Source: Chryseobacterium sp. BLS98
GTDB lineage: Bacteria > Bacteroidota > Bacteroidia > Flavobacteriales > Weeksellaceae
Reading direction: 5' to 3'
DNA: 64,000 nucleotides
Assembly: GCF_001045445.1 (NCBI RefSeq)
Contig: NZ_LFNF01000003.1
Span: forward strand, 682,001-746,000
Shown: positions 18,256-27,113 of the stretch, one piece after another
Position numbering within the stretch: position 1 is the first letter of the stretch
How the letters are laid out: every line of letters starts with the position of its first letter
The notes under the pieces: generated by a model
The model's input: only the letters and a program-made list of their open reading frames with translations
Database searches by the model: none
What the model was told of the DNA's origin: nothing
Translations under genes and position numbers: made by a program

Positions 18256-19206
18256 TTATTGAGGAGGGTTGCCGGTTGATTTATTATTTCTCTTCCTGAA
18301 AAAATAATATCCTATTCCACCGATGAGAAATAAAGGCCATAGCGGAAGAATGAAGAGAAATATGGAGGTGATCACATTCCAGCCGGAGGAAACTGCAGCC
18401 AGGGATTTTTCACCGAAAGTTTCAGGCATTTTTTCACGTTCAGATTGATCTGTAAGGGTTACGGTGATTGTGCATAGTGTATTTTCTGCGTAGCTGTTTC
18501 CGGAAACCTGTATGCTTTTGGTCTCAATATCGCCGATGTCACTCAGGTCATTCATTAAGCCGTCAAAATTCTGCATGGGAACTTTGATATCCATATAATA
18601 TACCTTTTGAGTGTTTTCGGAATAAGAAGAATTTCTGTTGGACGGTTCTGAAGCAATATAGGAAAGCTCTTCACTTTTTATAAAACCGTTATTCTTTACC
18701 GTTTCTTCCTTTACCAGTTCCTTTACCGCTTCTGCATTGTCAGCTTTTACCGAAAGAATAGCTGTTTTCACCATCTTATTTTTGAGCTCATAGGCATCAT
18801 TCTGAGGTTTATCCTTGTAAACAATTTTGGTTTCTTTGATTACCTTAGGAGCCGGGACATTCACCACAATTTTTTCAGCTTTTTTCTCTGCCGAATCCCT
18901 TTTCTCAATCTTTGATTCCAGTTTTATTGAGGAAATTTTATCAGATAAAGAGTCAACCATTTTGGAGGTATTTTCTATTTTCTGCTGAATTTCGCCTTTG
19001 GTATCATCAAAATCTTTTATTCTGACATTTGCTGAATCTAAAACTTTATCTGCAGTATTGCTTATGGAATTGATGGTTTCATTCACTGCAGCTGCTGTAC
19101 TGTCTGCCGCATGAATAGTATCTTCTATCTGGGACTTTGTAGTTTCCGCCTTTTTACACATAATGAAAGTGCCAGATACAGCTACCAATAATATGAACTT
19201 TTTCAT
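18256..19206 (-). CDS. DUF4349-type lipoprotein
   Basis: 316 residues. An N-terminal lipoprotein signal ends at a lipobox-like GTFIMC (Cys near residue 17). A predicted coiled-coil spacer rich in S, D, K and E follows (about 25-130). The DUF4349 core (about 145-265) has AILSVKADNAEAVKELV, GFIKSEELSYIAS and YYMDIKVPMQNFD. One membrane helix near the C terminus (FLFILPLWPLFLIGGIGYYF, about 282-301) is followed by a basic tail RKRNN. That arrangement, domain outside and C-terminal anchor, is typical of DUF4349 proteins, whose biological role is not established. It stands alone, with no close operon partner. Confidence 0.82.
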   Translation of the reverse strand: MKKFILLVAVSGTFIMCKKAETTKSQIEDTIHAADSTAAAVNETINSISNTADKVLDSANVRIKDFDDTKGEIQQKIENTSKMVDSLSDKISSIKLESKIEKRDSAEKKAEKIVVNVPAPKVIKETKIVYKDKPQNDAYELKNKMVKTAILSVKADNAEAVKELVKEETVKNNGFIKSEELSYIASEPSNRNSSYSENTQKVYYMDIKVPMQNFDGLMNDLSDIGDIETKSIQVSGNSYAENTLCTITVTLTDQSEREKMPETFGEKSLAAVSSGWNVITSIFLFILPLWPLFLIGGIGYYFFRKRNNKSTGNPPQ

Positions 19207-19457
19207 AACATTAATTTTTGATGAAGTAAAATTAGTAGTGGAACGGAAACCTACTTTTGTAAATAGAAAGTATTATTCTGGTAAAATTTTAATAAACTGA
19301 AAATCATTGTATTGAATTTGTTTTACAAAAGATTTACAAAAACAGAATGAATGAAAATTATCTTCAACAATAAGTTAAATGATTAATTTTTTATAATCAT
19401 CAGGTTTAAAAAATAAATATTTATAAAAAATACGTAGAATAGAAATCTGTTTTTTTT

Positions 19458-19489
19458 ATTATTTACTGGTATTTTTCCTAGTAAATAAT
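19458..19489. repeat. inverted repeat, 10-bp arms
   Basis: ATTATTTACT (19458-19467) and AGTAAATAAT (19480-19489) pair perfectly around 12 bases. Not followed by a T run, so more likely an operator or RNA hairpin than a terminator. Confidence 0.45.
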
Positions 19490-19585
19490 GATAACGGTTT
19501 ATTGTGTTTTGGGATTGTTTTATAATAATTTAACATTTTTTTTGAAAAATAACATTGAAATGCTGATTCTGAATATTATAATATT

Positions 19586-19593
19586 TACCTTTG
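19586..19593 (+). promoter_or_regulatory. -7 element for the secreted metalloprotease
   Basis: TACCTTTG is a perfect TAnnTTTG match. No clear TTG at 19-21 bases upstream. Confidence 0.45.
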
Positions 19594-19739
19594 CTTTTTA
19601 AGATTTTATAATGAAAGACGTGTATTTTGTTCTCGTTTTTAATACTACAATCGTCTACACTTGTTGATGATGAAATTATATTATTCAATATTAAAAAGAT
19701 AAGCACAGTAATAATAAGTTTAAAAAAAAGAAAAACTAT

Positions 19740-22043
19740 ATGAAAAAACAAATACTTTTGATGGGGATATTTCTTATTTCCAATGTTTTTTTAGCACAAA
19801 CGAGCCGGCTTTGGAAGGAAGTCTCTCAAAAAAATTCTTCTGAAATCTTTGAAAATAAGACCGGCCTTCTTCACCCCAAAATTTATAATCTTGATTTTGA
19901 TAATTTAAAGAATGCTTTAGCGAAAGCACCTAAAAGATTTGCTGTTAAAGGAAAGTCTGATATTATTATTTCTTTCCCAAATTCCAATGGTCAGTTTGAA
20001 AATTTCAAAGTAAGAGAAAACTCCAATTTCGATCCTGAATTGGCAGCAAAATACCCAGATATTAAATCCTATGTTGGGGTAGGTGAAGATGATCCTGGTT
20101 CTACTATTTATTTCAGTACTTCACCATTGGGATTATCTTCAATGGAGATTTATGGAAACAAATCAGCGGTTTTTATCGAGCCCTATACTAAAGACCTTTC
20201 AACCTATGTCGTTTATAAAAAGTCAGACAAAAAAGAGAGTTTAGATAAGTTTGAATGTACTGTGCTTGATGTTGCTCAGAAAGGTCTGGATAATTCTGAT
20301 CTTACTGCAAGACCCAATGCTGATGATGGAAAATTAAGAACTTTCAGATTAGCCTTATCCTGTACAGGTGAATATACCACCTATTTCGGAGGAACAGTAG
20401 CGGGTGCACTGGCAGCGATGAACAATACAATGACTCGTGTAAACGGGGTTTTTGAAAAAGATTTCTCTGCAAGAATGATCATTATTGCCAACAATAATGC
20501 TGTAATTTATACGAATGCAGCTACAGATCCTTATTCTCCTGCAGCCCAAATGAATAACTGGAATGCTGAGTTACAGAGTAATTTGACTGCAACGATTGGA
20601 GAAGCAAACTACGATATCGGCCATTTATTTGGAGCAACCGGTGGTGGTGGAAATGCTGGTTGTATTGGTTGTGTTTGTACCAATGGATCAAAAGGAAGCG
20701 GATATACTTCGCCGGCAGATGCTATTCCATCTGGTGATAATTTTGATATTGATTATGTTGCCCATGAAATGGGGCATCAGTTTGGGGGGAATCATACATT
20801 TTCTCATAATATTGAATCAGCAGGAGTAAATATGGAGCCCGGTTCAGGATCTACAATTATGGGATATGCAGGGATTACCAACCAGGATGTGCAACAACAT
20901 TCAGATCCGTTTTTCCATGCTATAAGTATTCAGCAGATTACCAATAATATTAAAACAAAAACCTGCCCTGTAGTTACCAATACCGGAAATGCTATTCCTA
21001 CAGCTGATGCAGGATTAGATTATATTATTCCGAAGGGCACTCCATTTGTGCTTACAGGAACGGGTACCGACGCAAATGGAGATACTCTGACCTATATTTG
21101 GGAGCAGATGGATAAAGCTGTTTCTGGACAAACCGGAGCAAATTCTGCGGCAACTGCATCAAAAGCTTCTGGTCCTACTTTCAGATCTTGGACTCCACAA
21201 ACTGTTCCTGTCAGATATTTTCCAACAATGACTTCAGTATTGGCTGGAAGCACGACCACTCAAGGTTCAGAAATTGCTGTAGAAGCTTTATCAAATGTTG
21301 CGAGAACCTATAACTTCAGGTTTACCACTCGTGACAATAGAGCGGGAGGTTCAGGAAACAATTCTGATGATATGGTAGTTACAGTGAATGCAGCTGCAGG
21401 CCCGTTTACCGTAACTTCACAAAATACTACTGGAATTGTCTGGACTCAAGGTCAGTCGTATCCAATTACATGGGATGTTGCCAATACAACAGCGGCACCG
21501 ATAAGCGCACCTAATGTAACCATCCTGTTGTCAAAAGACGGCGGTCTCACGTTCTCAACTGTTTTGGTGGCAAGCACTCCTAATACGGGTTCTTATAATT
21601 ATACTGTTCCAGGCGGTCTTGGCACAATTACCAATAATGCAAGAATTATGGTGAAAGCTGCTAACAATATATTCTTTAACGTCAATTTAAAGAACTTTAC
21701 AATTAATTCATCAGCGGTAGTAGATCCCGGACCAGATCCAAGAAATCCGGTAATACCTACAAGAGTATACCAGGGTCTGATGATATATCCGGTGCCTTCC
21801 AATGACGGTTATGTTTATATCAAAGCTGATTTCCCAAGACAGGTTCCCCTTCGTCCATACGTTATTACTTACGAATTATTTTCAATGGATGGAAAACTGA
21901 TTGTTCCTAAAAAGACCAAATATATATTTGATGAACTTCTGGAGCAGATTAACTTAAAACATTTACCTAGCGAATCCTATATGATTCATGTTACCGTAGA
22001 TGGAGAAAAGATTGTTAAAAAGCTAATGATGATCCCTAAATAA
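19740..22043 (+). CDS. secreted reprolysin-like zinc metalloprotease with T9SS sorting domain
   Basis: Exported metzincin-type endopeptidase of 767 residues. It has a signal peptide ending NVFLAQ, an N-terminal propeptide-like region (to about 195), and a catalytic domain (about 200-410). The zinc site HEMGHQFGGNH places H342, H346 and H352 as ligands and E343 as the catalytic base, with a downstream Met-turn candidate TIMGYAG. PKD/Ig-like domains follow (about 425-660), then a C-terminal sorting domain (MIYPVPSNDGYVYIKA ... VKKLMMIPK). Chryseobacterium and Flavobacterium secrete several such proteases. The substrate is unknown; extracellular protein degradation is the simplest role. It is convergent with prfC and shares a two-way terminator with it. 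Confidence 0.93.
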   Translation: MKKQILLMGIFLISNVFLAQTSRLWKEVSQKNSSEIFENKTGLLHPKIYNLDFDNLKNALAKAPKRFAVKGKSDIIISFPNSNGQFENFKVRENSNFDPELAAKYPDIKSYVGVGEDDPGSTIYFSTSPLGLSSMEIYGNKSAVFIEPYTKDLSTYVVYKKSDKKESLDKFECTVLDVAQKGLDNSDLTARPNADDGKLRTFRLALSCTGEYTTYFGGTVAGALAAMNNTMTRVNGVFEKDFSARMIIIANNNAVIYTNAATDPYSPAAQMNNWNAELQSNLTATIGEANYDIGHLFGATGGGGNAGCIGCVCTNGSKGSGYTSPADAIPSGDNFDIDYVAHEMGHQFGGNHTFSHNIESAGVNMEPGSGSTIMGYAGITNQDVQQHSDPFFHAISIQQITNNIKTKTCPVVTNTGNAIPTADAGLDYIIPKGTPFVLTGTGTDANGDTLTYIWEQMDKAVSGQTGANSAATASKASGPTFRSWTPQTVPVRYFPTMTSVLAGSTTTQGSEIAVEALSNVARTYNFRFTTRDNRAGGSGNNSDDMVVTVNAAAGPFTVTSQNTTGIVWTQGQSYPITWDVANTTAAPISAPNVTILLSKDGGLTFSTVLVASTPNTGSYNYTVPGGLGTITNNARIMVKAANNIFFNVNLKNFTINSSAVVDPGPDPRNPVIPTRVYQGLMIYPVPSNDGYVYIKADFPRQVPLRPYVITYELFSMDGKLIVPKKTKYIFDELLEQINLKHLPSESYMIHVTVDGEKIVKKLMMIPK

Positions 22044-22068
22044 TAAATCATCAAAATAAAAAATAAAA

Positions 22069-22096
22069 AAACCGTTCTGCCGAACGGTTTTTTTAT
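22069..22096. terminator. bidirectional terminator between metalloprotease and prfC
   Basis: AAACCGTTC/GAACGGTTT (22069-22077, 22082-22090) with a four-base loop, T run on one side and A run on the other, so it can stop both convergent genes. Confidence 0.88.
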
Positions 22097-22109
22097 TTTT
22101 TATTACAAT

Positions 22110-23705
22110 TTAGCTTTGTTGAAATTCGCTTATAAAATGCAGTTTCACATTCGGGAACTTTTCCTGGGTCATATGAATAGTGAACGAAGAATCTGCAAGA
22201 AATACAAGCTGGTTATACTTATCTCTTGCAAGGAAACGCTGCTTTAGTCTTGCAAATTCCTTAAACTCTTCAGACTTTTCATCAGCTTCCACCCAACATG
22301 CTTTATGCATGGAAAGAGGCTCGTAGGTACATTTGGCGCCATATTCATGCTCCAGACGGTACTGGATAACCTCATACTGAAGCGCTCCAACCGTTCCGAT
22401 GATTTTTCTGTTGTTCATTTCCAGGGTAAATAACTGGGCAACCCCTTCATCCATAAGCTGGTCAATACCTTTTGCCAGCTGCTTGGCTTTAAGAGGATCA
22501 TTGTTGTTGATATAACGGAAATGTTCAGGTGAAAAACTTGGAACCCCTTTGAAGCTCAGTTTTTCCCCTCCCGTAAGCGTATCTCCGATTCTGAAACTTC
22601 CGGTATCATGTAAACCAACGATATCACCTGGGAAACTTTCTTCCACTACCTCTTTTTTATCAGCGAAGAAAGCATTAGGAGAAGAGAATTTCATTTTTTT
22701 GCCTTCCCTTACCAGTAAATAATTCTCGTTTCTCTTGAATGTTCCTGAAACAATCTTTACGAATGCAAGTCTGTCCCTGTGTTTAGGATCCATATTCGCA
22801 TGGATTTTGAAAACGAACCCTGTGAAAGTACTTTCTTCAGGTTTTACCAGACGGGTATCACTTTCTTTAGGCTGTGGCATCGGAGCAATATCAATGAAAG
22901 CATCCAACAGTTCACGAACCCCAAAATTATTTAAGGCAGAACCGAAAAATACAGGCTGAAGATCCCCTTTCATATAATCTTCACGATTAAATTCGGGATA
23001 AACAGATTGAATCAGGTCCAGCTCTTCTCTTAAAGTTTTTGCAGCTTTTTCACCAATAACATCATCAATGGAAGTATCGTTGATATCATCAAACTTAATA
23101 GAGTCTCCAACTTTCTGTTTTTTCTCTTCTAAGAATAATTGAATATTATCTTCCCAAATATTATAAATTCCCTGGAAGTCACTTCCCATACCGATTGGTA
23201 AAGAAAGCGGGCAAACTGTTAATCCCAGTTTTTGTTCTACTTCATCCAGCAGATCGAAGGCATCTTTACCTTCACGGTCCAGTTTATTGATGAAAACAAG
23301 CATAGGAATATTTCTCATTCTACAAACCTGAACCAGTTTTTCCGTTTGTTCCTCAACCCCTTTTGCAACGTCGATCACAACGATTACAGAGTCTACGGCA
23401 GTTAATGTTCTGTAGGTGTCCTCAGCAAAGTCTTTGTGACCCGGTGTATCCAGAATGTTGATCTTGTGATCTCTGTATTCAAAGGCCAATACGGAAGTCG
23501 CTACAGAGATCCCTCTCTGTCTTTCGATTTCCATAAAGTCGGAGGTGGCTCCTTTTTTTATTTTATTGGACTTTACCGCACCGGCTTCCTGGATAGCACC
23601 CCCGAAAAGCAGTAATTTTTCCGTAAGGGTTGTTTTTCCGGCATCCGGGTGGGAAATAATCCCGAAAGTCTTTCTTTTTTGTATTTCTTTGATTAAGTCT
23701 GACAT
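22110..23705 (-). CDS. prfC: peptide chain release factor 3
   Basis: Translational GTPase that recycles RF1/RF2 from the ribosome after peptide release, 531 residues, the usual size. GTPase motifs are intact: G1 SHPDAGKTTLTEKL (about 18-31), G2/G3 region RGISVATSV and DTPGHKDF, and G4 NKLDREGKD. The RF3-specific C-terminal part contains QYEVIQYRLEHEYGA and the conserved stretch ending in a beta-strand domain (about 390-531). It stands alone, transcribed toward the metalloprotease. Confidence 0.97.
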   Translation of the reverse strand: MSDLIKEIQKRKTFGIISHPDAGKTTLTEKLLLFGGAIQEAGAVKSNKIKKGATSDFMEIERQRGISVATSVLAFEYRDHKINILDTPGHKDFAEDTYRTLTAVDSVIVVIDVAKGVEEQTEKLVQVCRMRNIPMLVFINKLDREGKDAFDLLDEVEQKLGLTVCPLSLPIGMGSDFQGIYNIWEDNIQLFLEEKKQKVGDSIKFDDINDTSIDDVIGEKAAKTLREELDLIQSVYPEFNREDYMKGDLQPVFFGSALNNFGVRELLDAFIDIAPMPQPKESDTRLVKPEESTFTGFVFKIHANMDPKHRDRLAFVKIVSGTFKRNENYLLVREGKKMKFSSPNAFFADKKEVVEESFPGDIVGLHDTGSFRIGDTLTGGEKLSFKGVPSFSPEHFRYINNNDPLKAKQLAKGIDQLMDEGVAQLFTLEMNNRKIIGTVGALQYEVIQYRLEHEYGAKCTYEPLSMHKACWVEADEKSEEFKEFARLKQRFLARDKYNQLVFLADSSFTIHMTQEKFPNVKLHFISEFQQS

Positions 23706-24014
23706 AGTGTATTTTGAAGTTGCAAAAATCGGGATTTTTTGTGAGGTTTCAAATAATTTGGGAGAATAAGTTGTAGGATTCGGGTTTGAATATGGGAGAG
23801 CGAGAGAGTTTGAGTGTTTGAGTTTGAGAATCGGGGAGTTTAGGGCTCAGAAATGTATAATCCCGTAAATAATGAATGAACGACAAATATTAGTTGGCTG
23901 AGGCTCTCGAAGCCAACGGCAATAAAGCAAAATTGAATAATTTATATTTCTATCAAAAACCCTCAAACCCTCAAACTCTCAAATACACCAGCATCCAAGA
24001 ATTTCCCTTTTTAG
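23706..24014. other. intergenic region with repeat-like sequences
   Basis: No gene. It contains GAGTTTGAG-rich DNA (23796-23830) and its approximate inverse, CTCAAA-rich DNA (23956-23985). A hairpin lies at 23900-23925, where GTTGGCT and AGCCAAC flank GAGGCTCTCGA. The composition suggests dispersed intergenic repeats. Confidence 0.4.
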
Positions 24015-24045
24015 TTGCTTAAGCCTTTCAAAAAAATTACCTTTG
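24015..24045 (+). promoter_or_regulatory. promoter of the CPBP protease operon
   Basis: TTG (24015-24017), 20-base spacer, TACCTTTG (24038-24045): a full Bacteroidetes-type promoter, 28 bases before the ATG at 24074. Confidence 0.75.
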
Positions 24046-24073
24046 TTTTTATAAACTTTTTACAGAGAAAAGT

Positions 24074-24904
24074 ATGGAAAATAGCAGGTATCCGAAGTTT
24101 ACCTTTACATGGATAGGCGGTCTTGTTTTACTGGCAGGGTTATTTATAGGAACAATGGCTGTTTCTTTTTTCGGTAGCTTCTGGAAAATTGCTTTCAGGG
24201 AAAACCTCGAACTGAAAGAATGGTTTCTGATGGTGACCAATGCAGCCGGATTCTTAACTGCTATTGCCTTTTTTGATTTTTTTATCGTAAGGCCTTCCAC
24301 CGGAAAAAAGCTGAACTTCAATTTTTCCCCGACAAATTTCTATACCTACCTCCTGATATTTCCTATGATGATCGGGATGATGTTTATTTCAGAATTTATC
24401 ACTTCTCTCATACCAACTACAGGCCCGTTCTGGGGGAAATATTATGAGTTTTTCTCACAGCTTATGGAGCAGCTTACCTTTGAACCGGTAGTCATGATCA
24501 TTATGACTGTGATTATGGCACCTATTTTTGAAGAAATTATCTTTAGGGGAATTATTCAAAAAGGATTAATCAATAAAGGAGTAGATCCGCGGAGGGCTAT
24601 CTTATATGCCTCCGTTATTTTTGGACTCGTTCATGCCAATCCCTGGCAGTTTGTAGGGGCAGTATTACTGGGATGCGTACTGGGGCTGGTATATCAGAAA
24701 ACAAAATCATTGTTGCTGCCCATACTGTTGCACGGATTTAATAATCTTTGTTCTTCATTACTTGTCACGTATACCAAGAACGAAAGCTTTGCAGATGCTT
24801 TTAAAATTTCCGAATGGATTATTTTGGGTGTTGGGATGGTGCTTTTTTTATCATTTTTTTATCTCTTTACGGTAAGGAACAAAGTTCATTATTCTGAAAT
24901 ATAA
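24074..24904 (+). CDS. CPBP-family intramembrane metalloprotease
   Basis: Integral membrane protein of 276 residues with about seven to eight hydrophobic segments. It carries the CPBP (CAAX protease and bacteriocin-processing, Abi) motifs: EEIIFRG (about 152-158) with the catalytic glutamates and arginine, FGLVHANPWQF (about 177-187) with the conserved histidine, and LLHGFNN (about 219-225). These form the glutamate/histidine metalloprotease site seen in Rce1-like enzymes. Bacterial members process peptides or act in immunity and maturation; the target here is unknown. It begins a three-gene operon with the next frame 6 bases away and rdgB after that. Confidence 0.9.
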   Translation: MENSRYPKFTFTWIGGLVLLAGLFIGTMAVSFFGSFWKIAFRENLELKEWFLMVTNAAGFLTAIAFFDFFIVRPSTGKKLNFNFSPTNFYTYLLIFPMMIGMMFISEFITSLIPTTGPFWGKYYEFFSQLMEQLTFEPVVMIIMTVIMAPIFEEIIFRGIIQKGLINKGVDPRRAILYASVIFGLVHANPWQFVGAVLLGCVLGLVYQKTKSLLLPILLHGFNNLCSSLLVTYTKNESFADAFKISEWIILGVGMVLFLSFFYLFTVRNKVHYSEI

Positions 24905-24910
24905 TTTTTC

Positions 24911-25525
24911 ATGACAAAGCAAATCGGTAACTTTTCAATTGAAGAAAATGAAGAAGAAGTTTCGTTGCATTATTCCCTGTCGAAAAAAGACTGGATTGAT
25001 TTTGCAATTAAACTGGTCATTGCCATACTGCCTTTATCTATAGGTTCCCTGTTTCTGTACGGAGCTATTTATAAAAATACAATATTGGAGCTGGCTATAG
25101 GAATTGGGTTTCTGCTTGCAGGCTGTGTCTTTTCTATTGATGCTGCTTCTATGATTATCAGAGTAAGAAGGAATATTGTCAGGATTTTAAAAAAAGAGGA
25201 AATACTTATCCACAGAAAGACATTGTTTACATCAGATACCTATAAGCTGCAGGATATTAAAGCATTTATTGTATCCGGTAAAGATGAGCAGGTCCGTTTT
25301 AATAGAAAATCACCGCGAAGGCTTTATGGAACGCTAGAAATAAAACTTGGTAATGGTGTTTTAAAACCGATTCTGATCGTCAATCCGAGAAAGATTTTTC
25401 GGACCTTTGATGATATATCAGATAAAGCTGATCTGCGAAACGAGGCTAAAGATATAGTGAAAGAATTAAACAGGTGTATTAAAGCAGAGTATCAGGTTAA
25501 AGACTTTATAATAGAAAATTTTTAA
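24911..25525 (+). CDS. membrane protein of unknown function
   Basis: 204 residues. A hydrophilic N-terminus of about 33 residues (EENEEEVSLHYSLSKKDW) precedes two membrane helices (about 34-58 and 62-84; FAIKLVIAILPLSIGSLFLYG, LAIGIGFLLAGCVFSI). A cytoplasmic, probably PH-like or beta-rich domain follows, with RRNIVRILKKEEILIHRKTLF and LYGTLEIKLGNGV. No family was recognised. It is tightly placed between the CPBP protease (6-base gap) and rdgB (4-base gap), so it is cotranscribed with both. Confidence 0.8.
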   Translation: MTKQIGNFSIEENEEEVSLHYSLSKKDWIDFAIKLVIAILPLSIGSLFLYGAIYKNTILELAIGIGFLLAGCVFSIDAASMIIRVRRNIVRILKKEEILIHRKTLFTSDTYKLQDIKAFIVSGKDEQVRFNRKSPRRLYGTLEIKLGNGVLKPILIVNPRKIFRTFDDISDKADLRNEAKDIVKELNRCIKAEYQVKDFIIENF

Positions 25526-25529
25526 AACA

Positions 25530-26105
25530 ATGGAATTATTAGTTGCCACACATAACGAACACAAGAAAGAAGAGATCCAGCAGATCCTGGGAAATGATTT
25601 TACTGTAAAAAGCCTTACAGATTATGATATTCATGAAGAGATTGTAGAAGATGGTGATTCTTTCAATGCCAATGCCCTTATCAAAGCGAAATATTGTTTC
25701 GAAAAAACAGGAATTCCCAGTTTAGGAGACGACAGCGGCCTTGTTGTGGAAGCTCTGGATGGCAGGCCGGGAATTTTTTCTGCCCGTTATGCAGGAGACC
25801 ATGATTTTGCTAAAAATATCGAAAAGGTTTTAAGCGAGCTGGAAGATCAGGAAAATAGAAAAGCCTATTTCATTACCGTTCTTTGCTATTATGACGAAAA
25901 TGGTGCCCGGTATTTTGAAGGAAGAGTTCATGGAAATTTACTTACAGAAAATAAAGGACACAAAGGTTTCGGCTATGATCCTATTTTCGTTCCTGAAGGT
26001 TACGACAGAACTTTTGCAGAAATGAATCCCGAAGATAAAAACAAAATAAGTCACCGCAAACAGGCATTAGACCTGTTCCTAGACTTCTTAAAAGTAAAAG
26101 AATGA
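25530..26105 (+). CDS. rdgB: XTP/dITP diphosphatase (non-canonical purine NTP pyrophosphatase)
   Basis: House-cleaning enzyme that hydrolyses ITP, dITP and XTP to the monophosphate, keeping deaminated purines out of nucleic acids. The 191 residues carry the family motifs: N-terminal LVATHNEHKKEEI (about 4-16), SLGDDSGLVVEAL with the catalytic aspartates (about 64-76), GFGYDPIFVPEGYDRTFAEM (about 146-165) and SHRKQAL near the end. Homodimer, Mg-dependent, cytoplasmic. Third gene of the CPBP operon, with a 4-base gap to the previous stop. Confidence 0.96.
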   Translation: MELLVATHNEHKKEEIQQILGNDFTVKSLTDYDIHEEIVEDGDSFNANALIKAKYCFEKTGIPSLGDDSGLVVEALDGRPGIFSARYAGDHDFAKNIEKVLSELEDQENRKAYFITVLCYYDENGARYFEGRVHGNLLTENKGHKGFGYDPIFVPEGYDRTFAEMNPEDKNKISHRKQALDLFLDFLKVKE

Positions 26106-26165
26106 TATTCTATGCTTTTTAGCATTTAAACTTGGATCTGAAATTTATGTTTAGATTTTCTGTCG

Positions 26166-26173
26166 TACATTTG
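26166..26173 (+). promoter_or_regulatory. -7 element for ribonuclease Z
   Basis: TACATTTG is a perfect TAnnTTTG match, 18 bases before the TTG start at 26192. A weak TTTA at 26144 stands at about the -33 position. It marks the start of a second transcript after rdgB. Confidence 0.6.
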
Positions 26174-26191
26174 TTACAATAAACTATTGAT

Positions 26192-27106
26192 TTGAGTACT
26201 TATTTAACGATATTAGGCTTTAATTCGGCTATTCCTACCATTAACTCTTCACCTACGGCACAGCTGTTGGAAATGGAAGAAAGGTATTTTCTGATTGATT
26301 GTGGAGAGGGAACCCAGGTACAGCTGAGAAAAGCGAAAGCAAGATTTTCAAAGATCAATCATATCTTTATATCACATCTTCACGGGGATCACTGCTTTGG
26401 CCTTCCCGGGCTTATTGCCTCTTTCCGTTTGCTGGGAAGAGATAATCCCCTGCATGTTTATGGTCCGAAAGGAATCAAGAAAATGCTGGAAACCATCTTT
26501 ACGATTACAGAAACACACCGTGGTTTTGAAGTGATTTATCATGAGCTTGATAAAGATTATTCTGAAAAGATCTATGAAGACAGCAGGGTAGAAGTATATA
26601 CCATTCCATTGGATCACAGGATCTACTGCAACGGGTACCTTTTTAAAGAAAAACCTAAAGACAGGCACCTGAATATGAAGGAAATTGCCAAGTACAGCGA
26701 AATAGAAACCTGTGATTATCACAACATAAAAGCAGGAAAAGATGTTATTTTGAATGATGGTTATGTCCTTAAAAATGAAGTGCTGACCCTTGATCCTGCA
26801 CCTCCTGTTTCCTATGCCTTTTGCAGCGATACCCGGTATCTTGAAACGGTGATCCCGATCATTAAAAATGTAACCGCCCTGTATCACGAATCCACCTTTC
26901 TTCATGACCTGAAAGAAATGGCAGACTACACCGGACATTCCACTGCATTGGAAGCCGCGATGATCGCCCAGAAAGCTGAAGTGGGAAAACTGATCCTGGG
27001 ACATTTTTCAAACCGGTATGCAGATCTTACGGTGTTTACTGATGAGGCCAGAAATATTTTCCCCAATACCTTCCTGCCGAAAGCATTGGAAAGCGTAAAA
27101 ATTTAA
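26192..27106 (+). CDS. rnz: ribonuclease Z
   Basis: tRNA 3' processing endonuclease, or a related metallo-beta-lactamase ribonuclease (304 residues). The zinc-binding HLHGDH motif is complete (H62, H64, D66, H67), followed by GLPGL. Further ligands appear in IPLDHRIYCNGY, FCSDTRY and HESTFLHD, and GHSTALEAA is the typical RNase Z C-terminal signature. The start is TTG: the frame MSTYLTILGFNSAIPT begins there, no ATG lies nearby in frame, and the -7 box fits it. The next gene follows after 7 bases. Dimeric, cytoplasmic. Confidence 0.93.
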   Translation: MSTYLTILGFNSAIPTINSSPTAQLLEMEERYFLIDCGEGTQVQLRKAKARFSKINHIFISHLHGDHCFGLPGLIASFRLLGRDNPLHVYGPKGIKKMLETIFTITETHRGFEVIYHELDKDYSEKIYEDSRVEVYTIPLDHRIYCNGYLFKEKPKDRHLNMKEIAKYSEIETCDYHNIKAGKDVILNDGYVLKNEVLTLDPAPPVSYAFCSDTRYLETVIPIIKNVTALYHESTFLHDLKEMADYTGHSTALEAAMIAQKAEVGKLILGHFSNRYADLTVFTDEARNIFPNTFLPKALESVKI

Positions 27107-27113
27107 AAACGGT

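Larger units (their letters stand above)
19207..19739. other. 533-base intergenic region, no gene seen
   Basis: AT-rich and noncoding on both strands as far as I can see. It holds a hairpin-forming inverted repeat at 19458-19489 and a TACCTTTG -7 element at 19586-19593 that would give the downstream protease gene a leader of about 140 bases. Confidence 0.5.

Noticed and set aside
19530..19751. 73-residue minus-strand frame in the gap before the metalloprotease
   Set aside because: Very AT-rich, low-complexity hydrophobic reading that overlaps the start of a real gene; no homology sense.
26372..27004. 210-residue open frame opposite ribonuclease Z
   Set aside because: Antisense to a clear RNase Z; composition and lack of motifs show it is not coding.
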